DNA of 46,450 bases from an uncultured Clostridium sp. (GTDB lineage: Bacteria; Bacillota; Clostridia; TANB77; CAG-508). Where the stretch lies: the NCBI GenBank assembly GCA_900557045.1, contig USQY01000005.1, positions 1 to 46,450 on the forward strand, written 5' to 3'. Both the position numbers and the translations under genes were made by a program. Below, piece by piece: positions 27,417-36,675 of this stretch (positions are counted from its first letter, which is position 1; every line of letters begins with the position of its first letter). A model generated the notes under the pieces. It had not been told where the DNA came from, did no database searches, and worked only from the letters and a program-made list of their open reading frames with translations.

Positions 27417-30400
27417 TTACGCCATCTTCATAGACAACAACTTACTAATACCATTTTCCTCCATAGTAATACCATAAACCGTATCAGCAGCCTCCATAGT
27501 CCCCTTTCTATGAGTAATAACCAAAAACTGTGTTTCATCACTAAACTTCTTCAAGTAATCAGCATACCTATAAACATTAACATCATCCAAAGCAGCCTCA
27601 ATTTCATCCAATATACAGAAAGGAGCCGGATTTATTTTCAATATTGCAAACAATAACGCAATAGCAGTAAAAGCCTTCTCTCCACCAGACAATAACATCA
27701 TATTCTGTAGCTTTTTACCAGTAGGTTGAACTCTAATATCAATACCACATTCAAGAATATTTTCTTCATCTTCTAAAACAAGCTCTGCTTTTCCTCCACC
27801 AAATAATTCTTGGAATACTTCATTAAAATTCTTGTTAATTAATGCAAATTTTTCAGCAAACTGAGTTTTCATAGTTTTAGTCATTTCTGTAATAACATTT
27901 CTTAACTTTGCCTGTGTATTTTCTAAGTCTAAGCGTTGCTCACTCATGAAGTCATATCTTTCTTTTGCCTTTTTATATTCCTCAATTGAATCAACATTAA
28001 TACTTCCTAAATCACGAATCTTATTACGAAGTTTGTTAACTTCTTTTTGAGTATTTTGAACATTTGATGGTTTTTCATATTCACCTGCATTATTAGGTGT
28101 TAACTCATATTCATCCCACAAATTATCAACAACTTGTTTTAAATCTTGTTCAAATTTAGTTTTCTTAACATCAATTTTAACTAGCTGTTCCTTTAATCCT
28201 TCTATAACAGAAAATTGCTCTGTAATTTCCTTTTCAGTTTTCTCTAACTTATTATTAGCCTCTACTCTTGAATTTTTTAATTCTTCAATTTTGCTAGAGC
28301 TATTAGAAACATCTGATTTTATTTTTTCAATTTCATTATTAAAATTAACAATATTAGTTTCTAACTGCTCATTTTCAGTAGTAATTTCAGTAATCTGTTT
28401 TTCTTTATTTTCAATACTTGTATTATTATTTTGAATATCTAAATCAATTCTTTCAACCATTTCATCTATAGATGTTCCACTTTCATCAAATGATGATACA
28501 GAGATTCTTAAATTTGTTATATCAAAATTCAAATCATCTATATATTTTTGATTATCTTTATTTAGTAATGCAAATTGTTCTATAACAGTATTTAATTCTG
28601 CATTTTCTTTATCAATTAAATCTATTTGCACAATTTTTTCTTCTTTTGATTTTAATATTTCTGATTTTTGTTCTTTAATTTTTTCATTTTCTTGTTTTAA
28701 TTTTTCAAGCCTTGCAGCTAATCTTTCAATATTTTCCTCAACAGAAACCATTTTTTGTTTTTCTGTTGCATACACAATATTAATTTCATTTAATTCATTA
28801 TCTAAGTTTTCTGATTTTTCAATTACATTTGAAATTGATTGTTCATATTTTTCTTTGTTTTTTGTAACCTCTTCAAGCTTAAATTTCAATTCTTTAATTT
28901 CTTTTTCAAGTTTTTCAATTTCATTACTTCTACCTAAAATATTTACAGTTTTATTTGCAACAGAACCACCTGTAATAGCCCCTGAATTGCTTATAATATC
29001 ACCTTTTAAAGTAACAATTCTAAAACTGTAATTATTATTTTTAGCAACTTGAATTCCTGTATCCATTGAATCTACTACAACAGTTCTTCCTAATAAGTTG
29101 CTAACTATTTCTGAATATTTTTTATCACATTTTACAAGTTCAGAAGCAATTCCAATTAAACCATCATAATGTCCTTTTATTTTATCTATTTTAGAACCTC
29201 TTACAGATGTAATAGGTAAAAATGATGCTCTACCTAGATTATTTTTACGTAAATGTTCAACTAATTTTTTTGCAGTATTTTCATTATCTGTAACTATATT
29301 TTGTAGAACTCCACCAAGTGCCATCTCAATTGCAGTTTGATATTTATTATCAACTGAAATCAAATTAGCTAAAACTCCATGAACTCCTGAATTTAATGAA
29401 GGATTTTTATCACAATCTAATAGTAAAGATTTTACACTTTTTGTGTACCCTTCTTTTTCTTTTTCAGTTTCTATTAAAAACTTACATCTTGAATCTTTCA
29501 TTCTAATTTCATAAGAAATTCTATTTAATTCTTCTTCATATTCTTTTATTTTATTAGAAGCCTCTTGTTTTTGATTAGATATTTTTTCAATTTCAGATAA
29601 AACATTGTTTTTCTTTGTTTCAATTTCATAATATCCTTTAGATAAATCTTGCTTACTATCTCTTGTTCTATCTAATTCTGAAATAGTTTCTGCAATTTCA
29701 GTTTTTAAAGTTTTTTCTCTTTTTTCAAAGTTTTCAAAATTAGCTTCTAATGTGCTAATTTCATTACTTTTTTCATATTTTGAATCAGTATTTTTTTCTA
29801 TTTTTTGTTTTTGCTCTTCAATTTCAAGTTCTTTGCTTGAAAGCTTTTCAGTTAGTTTAGCAAGTTCTGCCTCTTTTTCTTTTAACTCATTTTCAAACTT
29901 TTCTTTATTTGAAAAAATATTATTTTTCTTTTCTATTTTTTGATTTTTCTCTTCTTCTAATTCTTTAATTCTATTTCTAACTTCTTCAATTTCATTTTTT
30001 AATCTTTCTGTATTAGATTTATTATTAGAAATTCTTTCATTTGAAATTCCTATTTCTGAGTTTAATTTTTCTATTTTATTAGTACTTTCAAAACTTAGAT
30101 TTTGAACATTTTCAATCTCAGCAGTCAACTCATCTATCTTTGTTTTCATGTTATTTTTTATTTTTTGTTTTTCTTCAAGTTTAGCTTGCTCATCATTTGT
30201 TTGAAAATTCATTATTTCTTCATCTTTAATAATTTGTTCAAGCTTTTCTTTATATGAATCTATATTATATAAAAATAGCCCAACTTCAATATTTTTAAGC
30301 TCTTCACGCAAATCTAAAAATTGTCTAGCTTTTTCAGATTGAATTCTTAACGGATCCAAATTTGCTTCAATTTCAGATAAAATATCGTTAATTCTTAATA

Positions 30401-30962
30401 AATTTAATTTTGTTTGTTCTAACTTTTTCTCTGATTCACCTTTTCTAACTCTATATTTAACAATACCTGCAGCTTCTTCGAAAATATGTCTTCTATCTTC
30501 AGATTTATTACTTAATATTTCATCTATTTTACCTTGACCTATTATAGAATATCCATCTTTTCCTATACCAGTATCCATAAATAATTCTAATATATCTTTT
30601 AATCTGCAGGGTACTTTATTTATAAAATATCCACTTTCACCACTTCTATAAATTTTTCTTGTTACTGTAACTTCAGTATATTCAATTGGTAAGCTACCAT
30701 CTGTATTATCTATAACAATTGAGGCTTCAGCAAATCCTAATGATTTTCTATTTTGTGTTCCATTAAAAATAATATCTTCAGATTTAGCCCCTCTTAAAGA
30801 TTTCATACTTTGTTCTCCTAGTACCCATCTTATACTATCTGAAATATTACTCTTTCCAGAACCATTTGGTCCTATTACTGATGTAATTCCTGGTTTGAAT
30901 TCTAACACAGTTTTATCTGCAAATGATTTAAATCCTTGTAATTCTAATCTTTTTAAGTACAT
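27417..30962 (-). CDS. smc: Chromosome segregation protein SMC
   Basis: SMC is the ATPase core of bacterial condensin, organising and segregating the chromosome with ScpA/ScpB. The 1181 residues begin MYLKRLELQGFKSFADKT with Walker A GPNGSGKSNISDS. Long coiled coils flank a hinge (about 510-650, GVHGVLANLISVDNKYQTAI to SGAITGGSV). The C-terminal head has the signature LSGGEKAFTAIALLFAI and Walker B FCILDEIEAALDD. Full length. The usual rnc and ftsY neighbours are absent from the window; an HD-domain gene lies upstream. Confidence 0.97.
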   Translation of the reverse strand: MYLKRLELQGFKSFADKTVLEFKPGITSVIGPNGSGKSNISDSIRWVLGEQSMKSLRGAKSEDIIFNGTQNRKSLGFAEASIVIDNTDGSLPIEYTEVTVTRKIYRSGESGYFINKVPCRLKDILELFMDTGIGKDGYSIIGQGKIDEILSNKSEDRRHIFEEAAGIVKYRVRKGESEKKLEQTKLNLLRINDILSEIEANLDPLRIQSEKARQFLDLREELKNIEVGLFLYNIDSYKEKLEQIIKDEEIMNFQTNDEQAKLEEKQKIKNNMKTKIDELTAEIENVQNLSFESTNKIEKLNSEIGISNERISNNKSNTERLKNEIEEVRNRIKELEEEKNQKIEKKNNIFSNKEKFENELKEKEAELAKLTEKLSSKELEIEEQKQKIEKNTDSKYEKSNEISTLEANFENFEKREKTLKTEIAETISELDRTRDSKQDLSKGYYEIETKKNNVLSEIEKISNQKQEASNKIKEYEEELNRISYEIRMKDSRCKFLIETEKEKEGYTKSVKSLLLDCDKNPSLNSGVHGVLANLISVDNKYQTAIEMALGGVLQNIVTDNENTAKKLVEHLRKNNLGRASFLPITSVRGSKIDKIKGHYDGLIGIASELVKCDKKYSEIVSNLLGRTVVVDSMDTGIQVAKNNNYSFRIVTLKGDIISNSGAITGGSVANKTVNILGRSNEIEKLEKEIKELKFKLEEVTKNKEKYEQSISNVIEKSENLDNELNEINIVYATEKQKMVSVEENIERLAARLEKLKQENEKIKEQKSEILKSKEEKIVQIDLIDKENAELNTVIEQFALLNKDNQKYIDDLNFDITNLRISVSSFDESGTSIDEMVERIDLDIQNNNTSIENKEKQITEITTENEQLETNIVNFNNEIEKIKSDVSNSSSKIEELKNSRVEANNKLEKTEKEITEQFSVIEGLKEQLVKIDVKKTKFEQDLKQVVDNLWDEYELTPNNAGEYEKPSNVQNTQKEVNKLRNKIRDLGSINVDSIEEYKKAKERYDFMSEQRLDLENTQAKLRNVITEMTKTMKTQFAEKFALINKNFNEVFQELFGGGKAELVLEDEENILECGIDIRVQPTGKKLQNMMLLSGGEKAFTAIALLFAILKINPAPFCILDEIEAALDDVNVYRYADYLKKFSDETQFLVITHRKGTMEAADTVYGITMEENGISKLLSMKMA

Positions 30963-31040
30963 TTTTATTTCACCTTTCGTTTTTTATTTTAGTGTTGTAT
31001 TTTTGTTTATAATATATCAAATTTCTAGATAAATCAATAG

Positions 31041-31808
31041 TTATCTTAATCTCTTGTCCATATATGTATTTGCAAAATTAATAATTTCATTCATCTTTTC
31101 AATAGTATCCTTATTTTTATAATTAGCTCTTTTAACTAACTTTTCAATATATTTTTCATTTTTTACCTTTTCTAAGCAATACCCAAAATTAAAGTCAAAA
31201 ACATAAGCAATATGTGAAATCATAATATCTGCACAAGTTTTTCTATTTTTATAGATAATATACTTATTATTCATAAACTCATTAACTATTTCTTCAGTAA
31301 CTAACTCATTTGATAAATCTTCTTTTTCGTAAGCATCTTTAAAATCCTCAGTTGTTAGAACTCTGAATATATCTAACTTATCTGCATCTCTTATTACTTT
31401 ACAAAATTTTAATACCTTTTGATTCAAACCATCATCAATTTTTCCTTTATTATGATTTAATATTGCAATTTTAATTATTTCATCATATTTATCATCTTCA
31501 ACAAATTTTCTAATCAAACCATTTTTAAATAAAATTTTAATACCCAGCTCTGCATGATTTTCGCTTTTATAATCAATAAAAGTATTATAAATTCTAATTT
31601 GATCAAATCTACCTATATCATGAAGTAAGCCTATCAATTCTGCAAGTTTTTGTTCTTCCTCATTAAAATTATTTTTTACTGCAATTTTCCTGCTAATTTC
31701 TGAAACTTTATAAATATGCTTAACTTTTAAAGCAATTTTTCCATCATCCATATTATAATTTTTTAAAAAATTTGAAAAAGCAATCTTTGCATTTTCTATA
31801 TTTATCAT
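31041..31808 (-). CDS. HD-domain phosphohydrolase-like protein
   Basis: This 255-residue protein from the ATG at 31808 (GGAGG just upstream) has an HD-domain core: HIYKVSEISRKIA, LIGLLHDIGRFDQIR (the HD motif), AILNHNKG and RDADKLDIFRVL (the second metal-binding Asp). The arrangement matches the metal-dependent HD phosphohydrolase superfamily, whose substrates include nucleotides; the exact reaction is not evident. It precedes smc and follows the nucleosidase gene on the same strand. Confidence 0.85.
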   Translation of the reverse strand: MINIENAKIAFSNFLKNYNMDDGKIALKVKHIYKVSEISRKIAVKNNFNEEEQKLAELIGLLHDIGRFDQIRIYNTFIDYKSENHAELGIKILFKNGLIRKFVEDDKYDEIIKIAILNHNKGKIDDGLNQKVLKFCKVIRDADKLDIFRVLTTEDFKDAYEKEDLSNELVTEEIVNEFMNNKYIIYKNRKTCADIMISHIAYVFDFNFGYCLEKVKNEKYIEKLVKRANYKNKDTIEKMNEIINFANTYMDKRLR

Positions 31809-31862
31809 AATTGCCTCCATCTCTTTTTATAAAATTTATATTTATAATCTTCATGCAACAAT

Positions 31863-32501
31863 TTAAAATTTAAAATAATTCAAACAACTCTCCAACTCAA
31901 AAATTTCTTCTTCTTTAAGATTTTCATAATACTTGTCTAAACTCAAATTATCACTAATTTTCTTTAAAGATATTAATGGAATCTCATACATTTCACATAA
32001 TAGTGAAATTGAATGCAATTCCATATCAAAAGCCACATGTTCTTCAATATCTGTTTCAGTCACAAAACTTTCTGATGAATAACATTCCACTTTTTCAATT
32101 TCACTATTATCTAACAACTCTAGCTTTTGACTTCCACCAGCTAACATAACATACTTCTCTTCTCCGGGAATCTCCCATTCATAATTATATACTCTAGAAA
32201 TATTAACCCACTTACCAACTCGAATATCAGTAGACCCAGCATATCCTATATTAATTATTAAATCCGGTTTTTCATATTTACACAAATATTTTGTTAAATT
32301 AATTGCTGTTAATTGTTTTCCAATACCTGTTATCAATAATCTTATATTTGAACATTTATCACTTTGTTCACCTTGTTTTTCCTGTATGTATTTACAATTC
32401 TTACTTTCAAATAAATCTTCTTCTATTTCTTCTAAATTTAACCTTTCAGCAATTCTTATTGCTTCTTTCCTCATTGCACATACTATTAATACATTTTTCA
32501 T
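31863..32501 (-). CDS. Nucleoside phosphorylase-superfamily protein (MTA/SAH nucleosidase-like)
   Basis: From the ATG at 32501 (AGGAAG upstream) the 212-residue product begins MKNVLIVCAMRKEA, the characteristic N-terminus of the MTA/SAH nucleosidase group. ITGIGKQLTAINLTKYL, LIINIGYAGS and a C-terminal FDMELHSISLLCEM follow (MELH-type ribose-binding Glu). The sequence is divergent and a little shorter than MtnN, so futalosine hydrolase or another phosphorylase is possible. Strong similarity to any one subfamily could not be judged. Confidence 0.75.
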   Translation of the reverse strand: MKNVLIVCAMRKEAIRIAERLNLEEIEEDLFESKNCKYIQEKQGEQSDKCSNIRLLITGIGKQLTAINLTKYLCKYEKPDLIINIGYAGSTDIRVGKWVNISRVYNYEWEIPGEEKYVMLAGGSQKLELLDNSEIEKVECYSSESFVTETDIEEHVAFDMELHSISLLCEMYEIPLISLKKISDNLSLDKYYENLKEEEIFELESCLNYFKF

Positions 32502-32603
32502 TATTACCAAACTTCCTTTTCTATTTTTTACCATTCTACCATTTTTTTATCACACTGTCCATCTATTTATTTGTTCTAACTACTTTTAATTTACAACATA
32601 CAC

Positions 32604-32683
32604 TTAACATTCAACATCAAAACAGCAGCTACCGAACCTGGTACTTAAATCCATATTCGACCAGCAAACGTACGGAATGTTAA
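32604..32683. other. GC-richer intergenic stretch with nested complementarity, possible structured RNA
   Basis: An 80-base block bounded by the perfect inverted repeat TTAACATTC / GAATGTTAA. Internally CTGGT pairs with ACCAG. Its G+C is visibly higher than the surrounding intergenic DNA, a common signature of functional RNA in AT-rich genomes. It sits upstream of the SpoVB-like gene (plus) and of the nucleosidase gene (minus). A minus-strand frame of 47 codons (32604-32747, Cys-rich end GSCCFDVEC) crosses it but has no ribosome-binding site. It matches no riboswitch class I recognise. Confidence 0.45.
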
Positions 32684-32798
32684 TATATCTTATGCTTTTT
32701 ACATAATTATAATTTTCTGCCGATTCCCTGCAAAAGTAATAATCCATTCTATTAGCACATACACTTACATATAAGCAGATTTCAAAGGAGCAAAAACA

Positions 32799-34121
32799 AT
32801 GAAAATCATAAAAACATTCATTCTAAACGGATTAATCTTAACTCTAACATCCCTTATTTTACGCTGTATTGGAATGTTCTTTAATTCATACATATCACAA
32901 AAAATAGGTGCAGAAGCAATAGGCTTATATGGATTAATAATGTCTGTATATGGATTTGGTATAACAATTGCTCTTTCAGGCATAAACCTTGCAACTACCA
33001 AAATCATTGCAGAAGAAATAGCAATTGGAAATATTGGCAATATAAAAAAAGTAGTACAAAAATGTTTAATTTTTAGTCTACTTTTTAGTGGAATAGGAAG
33101 TATTTTATTAATATTTTCTGCCCGATATATTACATCAACTTTACTTCATAACAAAATATCTTGTGTGCCATTTTATATAATATCAATATCACTACCATTC
33201 ATATCAATGTCATCATGTTTAACAGGGTATTTTTCCGCTGTACGAAATTCAATCAAACCTGCATGTGATCAAATTTTCGAGCATATTTTAAAAGTATGCT
33301 TTATTTCACTTTTACTAAATTACTTTATGCCTTCAGGGCTAGAATACATATGTATTTCACTTATTCTTGGAAATATAATTGCAGAAATATTATCTTTCTT
33401 TTTCATTTACATTTTATATAACTTAGATAAGAAAAAATACAGTAAATATTCTTGTACTAATTCCTACTTTGAAAAAAGAATTTTAAATATAACTATTCCT
33501 GTAGGATTAACTTCATGTATTCGTTCTGGTTTATCTACATTAAAACAAGTATTAATTCCATTAGGTTTTGAAAAAAACGGAAATAGCTGTGAAAAAGCAC
33601 TTGCTAATTATGGACTAATTTCTGGAATGGCAATGCCTTTGGTTTTATTCCCTAATATTATTATATTAGCATTTAGCAATTTATTAATACCTGAATTTGC
33701 TGAATTTAATGTGCGCTCAGATTATTCTAAAATTAATAGAGTTAGTAAAAAAATATTAAAATACACTGCACTTTTTTCCATTATAATTTCTATCATATTA
33801 TTTATGTATGCTGATAAATGTAGTTATTTTATGTACAAAACAAATGAAACCACTATTTATATACGCCTATTAGCGCCTCTTATTCCATTTATGTATGTTG
33901 ACAATGTTGTTGATGCAATTTTAAAAGGACTAGACAGACAAGTAACAGTTCTTAAAATAAATATTTTAGACCTATTTACAAGTATTTTACTTATATTTAT
34001 TGTAATTCCAAAATTTGGAATTATGGGATATATTTTTATTATATATTTTAGTGAATTACTAAACTTTTCATTCAGCTTAAAAGCACTTGTAAGTCAAAAT
34101 AAATTTACTTCCAAGCGCTAA
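32799..34121 (+). CDS. SpoVB/MurJ-like polysaccharide flippase
   Basis: This 440-residue integral membrane protein of the MOP superfamily has about 12-14 helices, starting FILNGLILTLTSLILRCIGMF. The SpoVB-type sequence SQKIGAEAIGLYGLIMSVYG follows, and later FGIMGYIFIIYFSELLNFS. SpoVB proteins act in spore cortex synthesis; paralogues transport lipid-linked sugar intermediates. Given spoIVB and an SASP gene in the window, a sporulation role is likely but not proven. AAAGGAGC precedes the ATG. Confidence 0.85.
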   Translation: MKIIKTFILNGLILTLTSLILRCIGMFFNSYISQKIGAEAIGLYGLIMSVYGFGITIALSGINLATTKIIAEEIAIGNIGNIKKVVQKCLIFSLLFSGIGSILLIFSARYITSTLLHNKISCVPFYIISISLPFISMSSCLTGYFSAVRNSIKPACDQIFEHILKVCFISLLLNYFMPSGLEYICISLILGNIIAEILSFFFIYILYNLDKKKYSKYSCTNSYFEKRILNITIPVGLTSCIRSGLSTLKQVLIPLGFEKNGNSCEKALANYGLISGMAMPLVLFPNIIILAFSNLLIPEFAEFNVRSDYSKINRVSKKILKYTALFSIIISIILFMYADKCSYFMYKTNETTIYIRLLAPLIPFMYVDNVVDAILKGLDRQVTVLKINILDLFTSILLIFIVIPKFGIMGYIFIIYFSELLNFSFSLKALVSQNKFTSKR

Positions 34122-34191
34122 TTAAGCATATAGATATTGATATTCATGAAATGAATAATTAAAAAAAATCATCATAATATAAATATTTACA

Positions 34192-35379
34192 TTAAATTTT
34201 AATAATTTGCTCCCAAGTAACATTATCTTTTCCAAAATGGCCATAATTACTAGTTTTCTTATAGATAGGTCTTTCTAAATCTAATCTATTAATAATTCCT
34301 CTAGGAGTTAAATCAAAATTTTTCTCAATAACATTAACAATTTCCTCATCAGAAACTCTACCAGTTCCAAAAGTATCAACAAAAATAGACACAGGCTTTG
34401 CAACACCTATAGCGTATGATATCTGAATTTCACACTTTTTTGCATATCCATTTGCCACAATATTTTTAGCAATAAACCTTGCCATATATGAACCAGACCT
34501 ATCAACTTTTGTAGCATCTTTTCCTGAAAAGGCACCACCACCATGACGACTATAACCTCCATATGTATCTACAATTATTTTTCTTCCAGTTAAACCTGTA
34601 TCACCTAATGGTCCACCTATTACAAACCTTCCTGTTGGATTTATAAAATATTTAGTATTTTCATCTAATAAATCAGAACTTATACTATAACTAATAACCT
34701 TTTCTTTAATTTCTTTTCTTAATAAATCCATATCTGCATCAGCAGAATGTTGAGTAGATATAACAATTGTATCTATTCTTACAGGTTTATCATTTTCATA
34801 TTCTACAGTAACCTGAACTTTTCCATCTGGTTTTAAATAGCTTATTTCACCATTTTTTCTTACATCAGCTAATTTTCTAGATAATTTGTGAGCTAAATAA
34901 ATTGGCATCGGCAAATAATTTTCTGTTTCATCTGTTGCAAAACCAAACACCATTCCTTGATCTCCTGCACCTTCTTCAGTTTCAGTATTTTCATTTATTT
35001 CATATGAATTATCAGAATCAATACTTAAATCAGCATTTTTCTTACCCTCCAAAGACTTATCCACCCCTAAAGCTATATCTTCAGATTGTTTTGAAATATT
35101 TATAATAACTTTACATTTTTCATAACTAATATCTGTATTCTCATCTGTATAACCAACTTCTTTTATTGTATTTCTAACAATTTTCTCAATATCAACATTT
35201 GCACTAGAAGTAATTTCACCTGCTACTAATACCAATCCCTTTCCAGCAACACATTCACATGCTACTCTTGATTTTGAATCTTTTTCCAAATACGCATCTA
35301 AAATACTATCTGAAATTAAATCACATAATTTATCTGGATGCCCCTCTGTTACACTTTCAGATGTAAATAATTTTTTCAT
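34192..35379 (-). CDS. metK: S-adenosylmethionine synthetase
   Basis: MetK makes SAM from methionine and ATP. From the ATG at 35379 (AGGAGG eight bases before) it has 395 residues, beginning MKKLFTSESVTEGHPDKLCD. The signature motifs are EEGAGDQGMVFGFA (GAGDQG) and GGGAFSGKDATKVDRSGSY. The full domain set of three alpha/beta units is present at the normal length. An S-box leader lies directly upstream, giving feedback by SAM. Confidence 0.97.
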   Translation of the reverse strand: MKKLFTSESVTEGHPDKLCDLISDSILDAYLEKDSKSRVACECVAGKGLVLVAGEITSSANVDIEKIVRNTIKEVGYTDENTDISYEKCKVIINISKQSEDIALGVDKSLEGKKNADLSIDSDNSYEINENTETEEGAGDQGMVFGFATDETENYLPMPIYLAHKLSRKLADVRKNGEISYLKPDGKVQVTVEYENDKPVRIDTIVISTQHSADADMDLLRKEIKEKVISYSISSDLLDENTKYFINPTGRFVIGGPLGDTGLTGRKIIVDTYGGYSRHGGGAFSGKDATKVDRSGSYMARFIAKNIVANGYAKKCEIQISYAIGVAKPVSIFVDTFGTGRVSDEEIVNVIEKNFDLTPRGIINRLDLERPIYKKTSNYGHFGKDNVTWEQIIKI

Positions 35380-35400
35380 ATAAAATTCCTCCTTTATCAT

Positions 35401-35557
35401 AAAAACCTTTGCTAATAATATAGCAAAGGTTTATAATCTCATTTCTAATTATCAACCAAAGCTATACATATTGCTACGCTTTGTCGGTATTAGCACCTTG
35501 CACTTATGGCAGGTTGCTGTGGAGTCCAAAAGCCGAATCTCTCGTCCACTCTTAATA
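35401..35557 (-). promoter_or_regulatory. SAM-I (S-box) riboswitch of metK
   Basis: The minus strand reads AAGAGTGG-ACGAGAG near the 5' end, then CAGCAACCTG and GGTGCTAATACC, the conserved core of the SAM-I aptamer (35462-35557). An expression-platform terminator AAACCTTTGCTA / TAGCAAAGGTTT plus T-run (35401-35433) ends just before the metK ribosome-binding site. SAM binding should favour the terminator and shut off metK. Confidence 0.92.
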
Positions 35558-35572
35558 ATATTTATGATTAAT

Positions 35573-35601
35573 ATATTACTACATTTATGGCATTATGTCA
35601 A
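35573..35601 (-). promoter_or_regulatory. Sigma-A promoter of metK
   Basis: Minus-strand TTGACA (35596-35601) and TAATAT (35573-35578) with a 17-base spacer, positioned just upstream of the SAM-I aptamer. Confidence 0.75.
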
Positions 35602-35766
35602 TAGCAGGCTAATTATATTTTAATTATATATAAAAATTACTTTTATAATTCACCTATATATAAAAATTACGTTTACTTTACAAAATTATATTTAACTTTT
35701 AACTTGGCATTATATATAAAAACTTCTGAATTCTGCATATTATTTCCAAATTCAGCACATACTATA

Positions 35767-35847
35767 CCTAACTTAATACAATATAAAACATCTAACTTAA
35801 TACAATATAAAGCACATATCACATCTAACTTAAAATACTATAAAACA
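35767..35847. repeat. Three 24-bp direct repeats upstream of the DUF421 gene
   Basis: Units at 35767, 35791 and 35824 share CTAACTTAATACAATATAAA with small changes; the third is offset by nine bases. They lie within 110 bases of the DUF421 start and could be a regulatory array or simple sequence expansion. Confidence 0.8.
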
Positions 35848-35871
35848 CCTGTTATAAAAAGGAGGTCTAAA

Positions 35872-36580
35872 ATGGAAATATTAAAAATAATAATTCTATC
35901 ATTCAGTTCAGCTATTTTCCTATTTATTTTAACAAAACTTATGGGAAATAAAGAAATGTCTCAGCTTAGCATGTTTGACTATATAATAGGAATCACCATA
36001 GGCTCAATTGCAGCTGAAATGTCTACTGCATTAGAAAGCAGTTTCACACAACCACTTGTAGCAATGGCAATATACGCAATCATATCCATTCTTCTATCAA
36101 TTTTCTCAAATAAATCTCTAAAATTCAGAAGACTAATTTACGGAAACACACTAATACTATATAATAACGGTGAAATCTTCAAAAATAATCTAAAAAAAGC
36201 AAAAATGGACTTAAACGAATTTTTAACACAATGCAGAACAGCCCGGATATTTTAATATAAGTGACATTGAAACAGCAATTTTAGAAACAAATGGCAAAAT
36301 AAGCTTTTTACCAAAATCAAACAAAAAACCTGCAACACCATCTGACCTTAACATTATAACACCAACAGAAAAACCTACAGTCAATGTAATCTTAGACAGC
36401 ACAGTTTTAAAACAAAATTTAAACTATCTAAATCTAGACGAAGTTTGGCTTCAACAACAAATAGTATCCCAAGGTTACAGCAATTTCAACGAAATCTTTT
36501 TAGCAACAGTTGACAACACCTCAAACTTAACCATCTACAAACAAAACTCAAACCAAAACAAAAACGACTACTTTATCTAA
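35872..36580 (+). CDS. DUF421/YetF-type membrane protein with one +1 frame break
   Basis: The ATG at 35872 follows AAAAAGGAGG and begins MEILKIIILSFSSAIFLFIL. Three N-terminal membrane helices (LFILTKLMGNKEMSQLSMFD follows the first) lead into the YetF C-terminal domain. YetF-like proteins are found in spore formers and some act in the inner spore membrane. An extra C in CCC before GGA (36242-36244) breaks the frame after residue 124 (QCRTA). Skipping it gives GYFNISDIETAILETNGKIS and a 235-residue protein of normal length. Unshifted translation ends three residues later. No other damage is seen. Confidence 0.85.
36244..36247 (+). other. CGGN frame-break site in the DUF421 gene (GCC C GGA)
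   Basis: Plus-strand reading ACAGCC-C-GGATATTTT. Skipping one C restores AGYFNISDIETAIL, the usual YetF motif. This is the only site on the plus strand, so the pattern follows the coding strand, not the reference strand. Confidence 0.88.
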
Positions 36581-36617
36581 CCCAAAACAACTATATTTCC
36601 AAAAAACATATTCTAAA

Positions 36618-36675
36618 ACATCTACCACCACCACCACCCTCACTCCAAAAACATCCACCACCACCACCCTCACTC
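36618..36675. repeat. CCA-rich tandem repeat
   Basis: Two units of about 30 bases containing (CCA)n, CCCTCACT and ACATC precede the hairpin element, mirroring the tandem units left of copy 1 at 21381. The plus strand is almost free of G here. Confidence 0.75.

Noticed and set aside
32303..32683. 126-codon plus-strand frame opposite the nucleosidase gene
   Set aside because: Mostly antisense to the nucleosidase, Leu/Phe-rich from reverse-complement AT-rich codons, no ribosome-binding site.
32604..32747. 47-codon minus-strand frame MDYYFCRESAENYNYVKSIR... ending GSCCFDVEC
   Set aside because: No ribosome-binding site, codon use unlike the rest of the window, and overlap with a block that looks like structured RNA. 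Not listed as a gene.
35704..35871. Upstream extension of the DUF421 gene to an ATG at 35704
   Set aside because: The extension is made of direct repeats and lacks a ribosome-binding site; the ATG at 35872 has a strong AGGAGG and starts the family's usual N-terminus.
8127..36580. Reassignment of CGG to another amino acid (Trp or Gln, as in some low-GC bacteria)
   Set aside because: A sense reassignment would keep the zero frame, but at all seven sites the frame must change by +1 to continue. Reassignment alone cannot explain the data.
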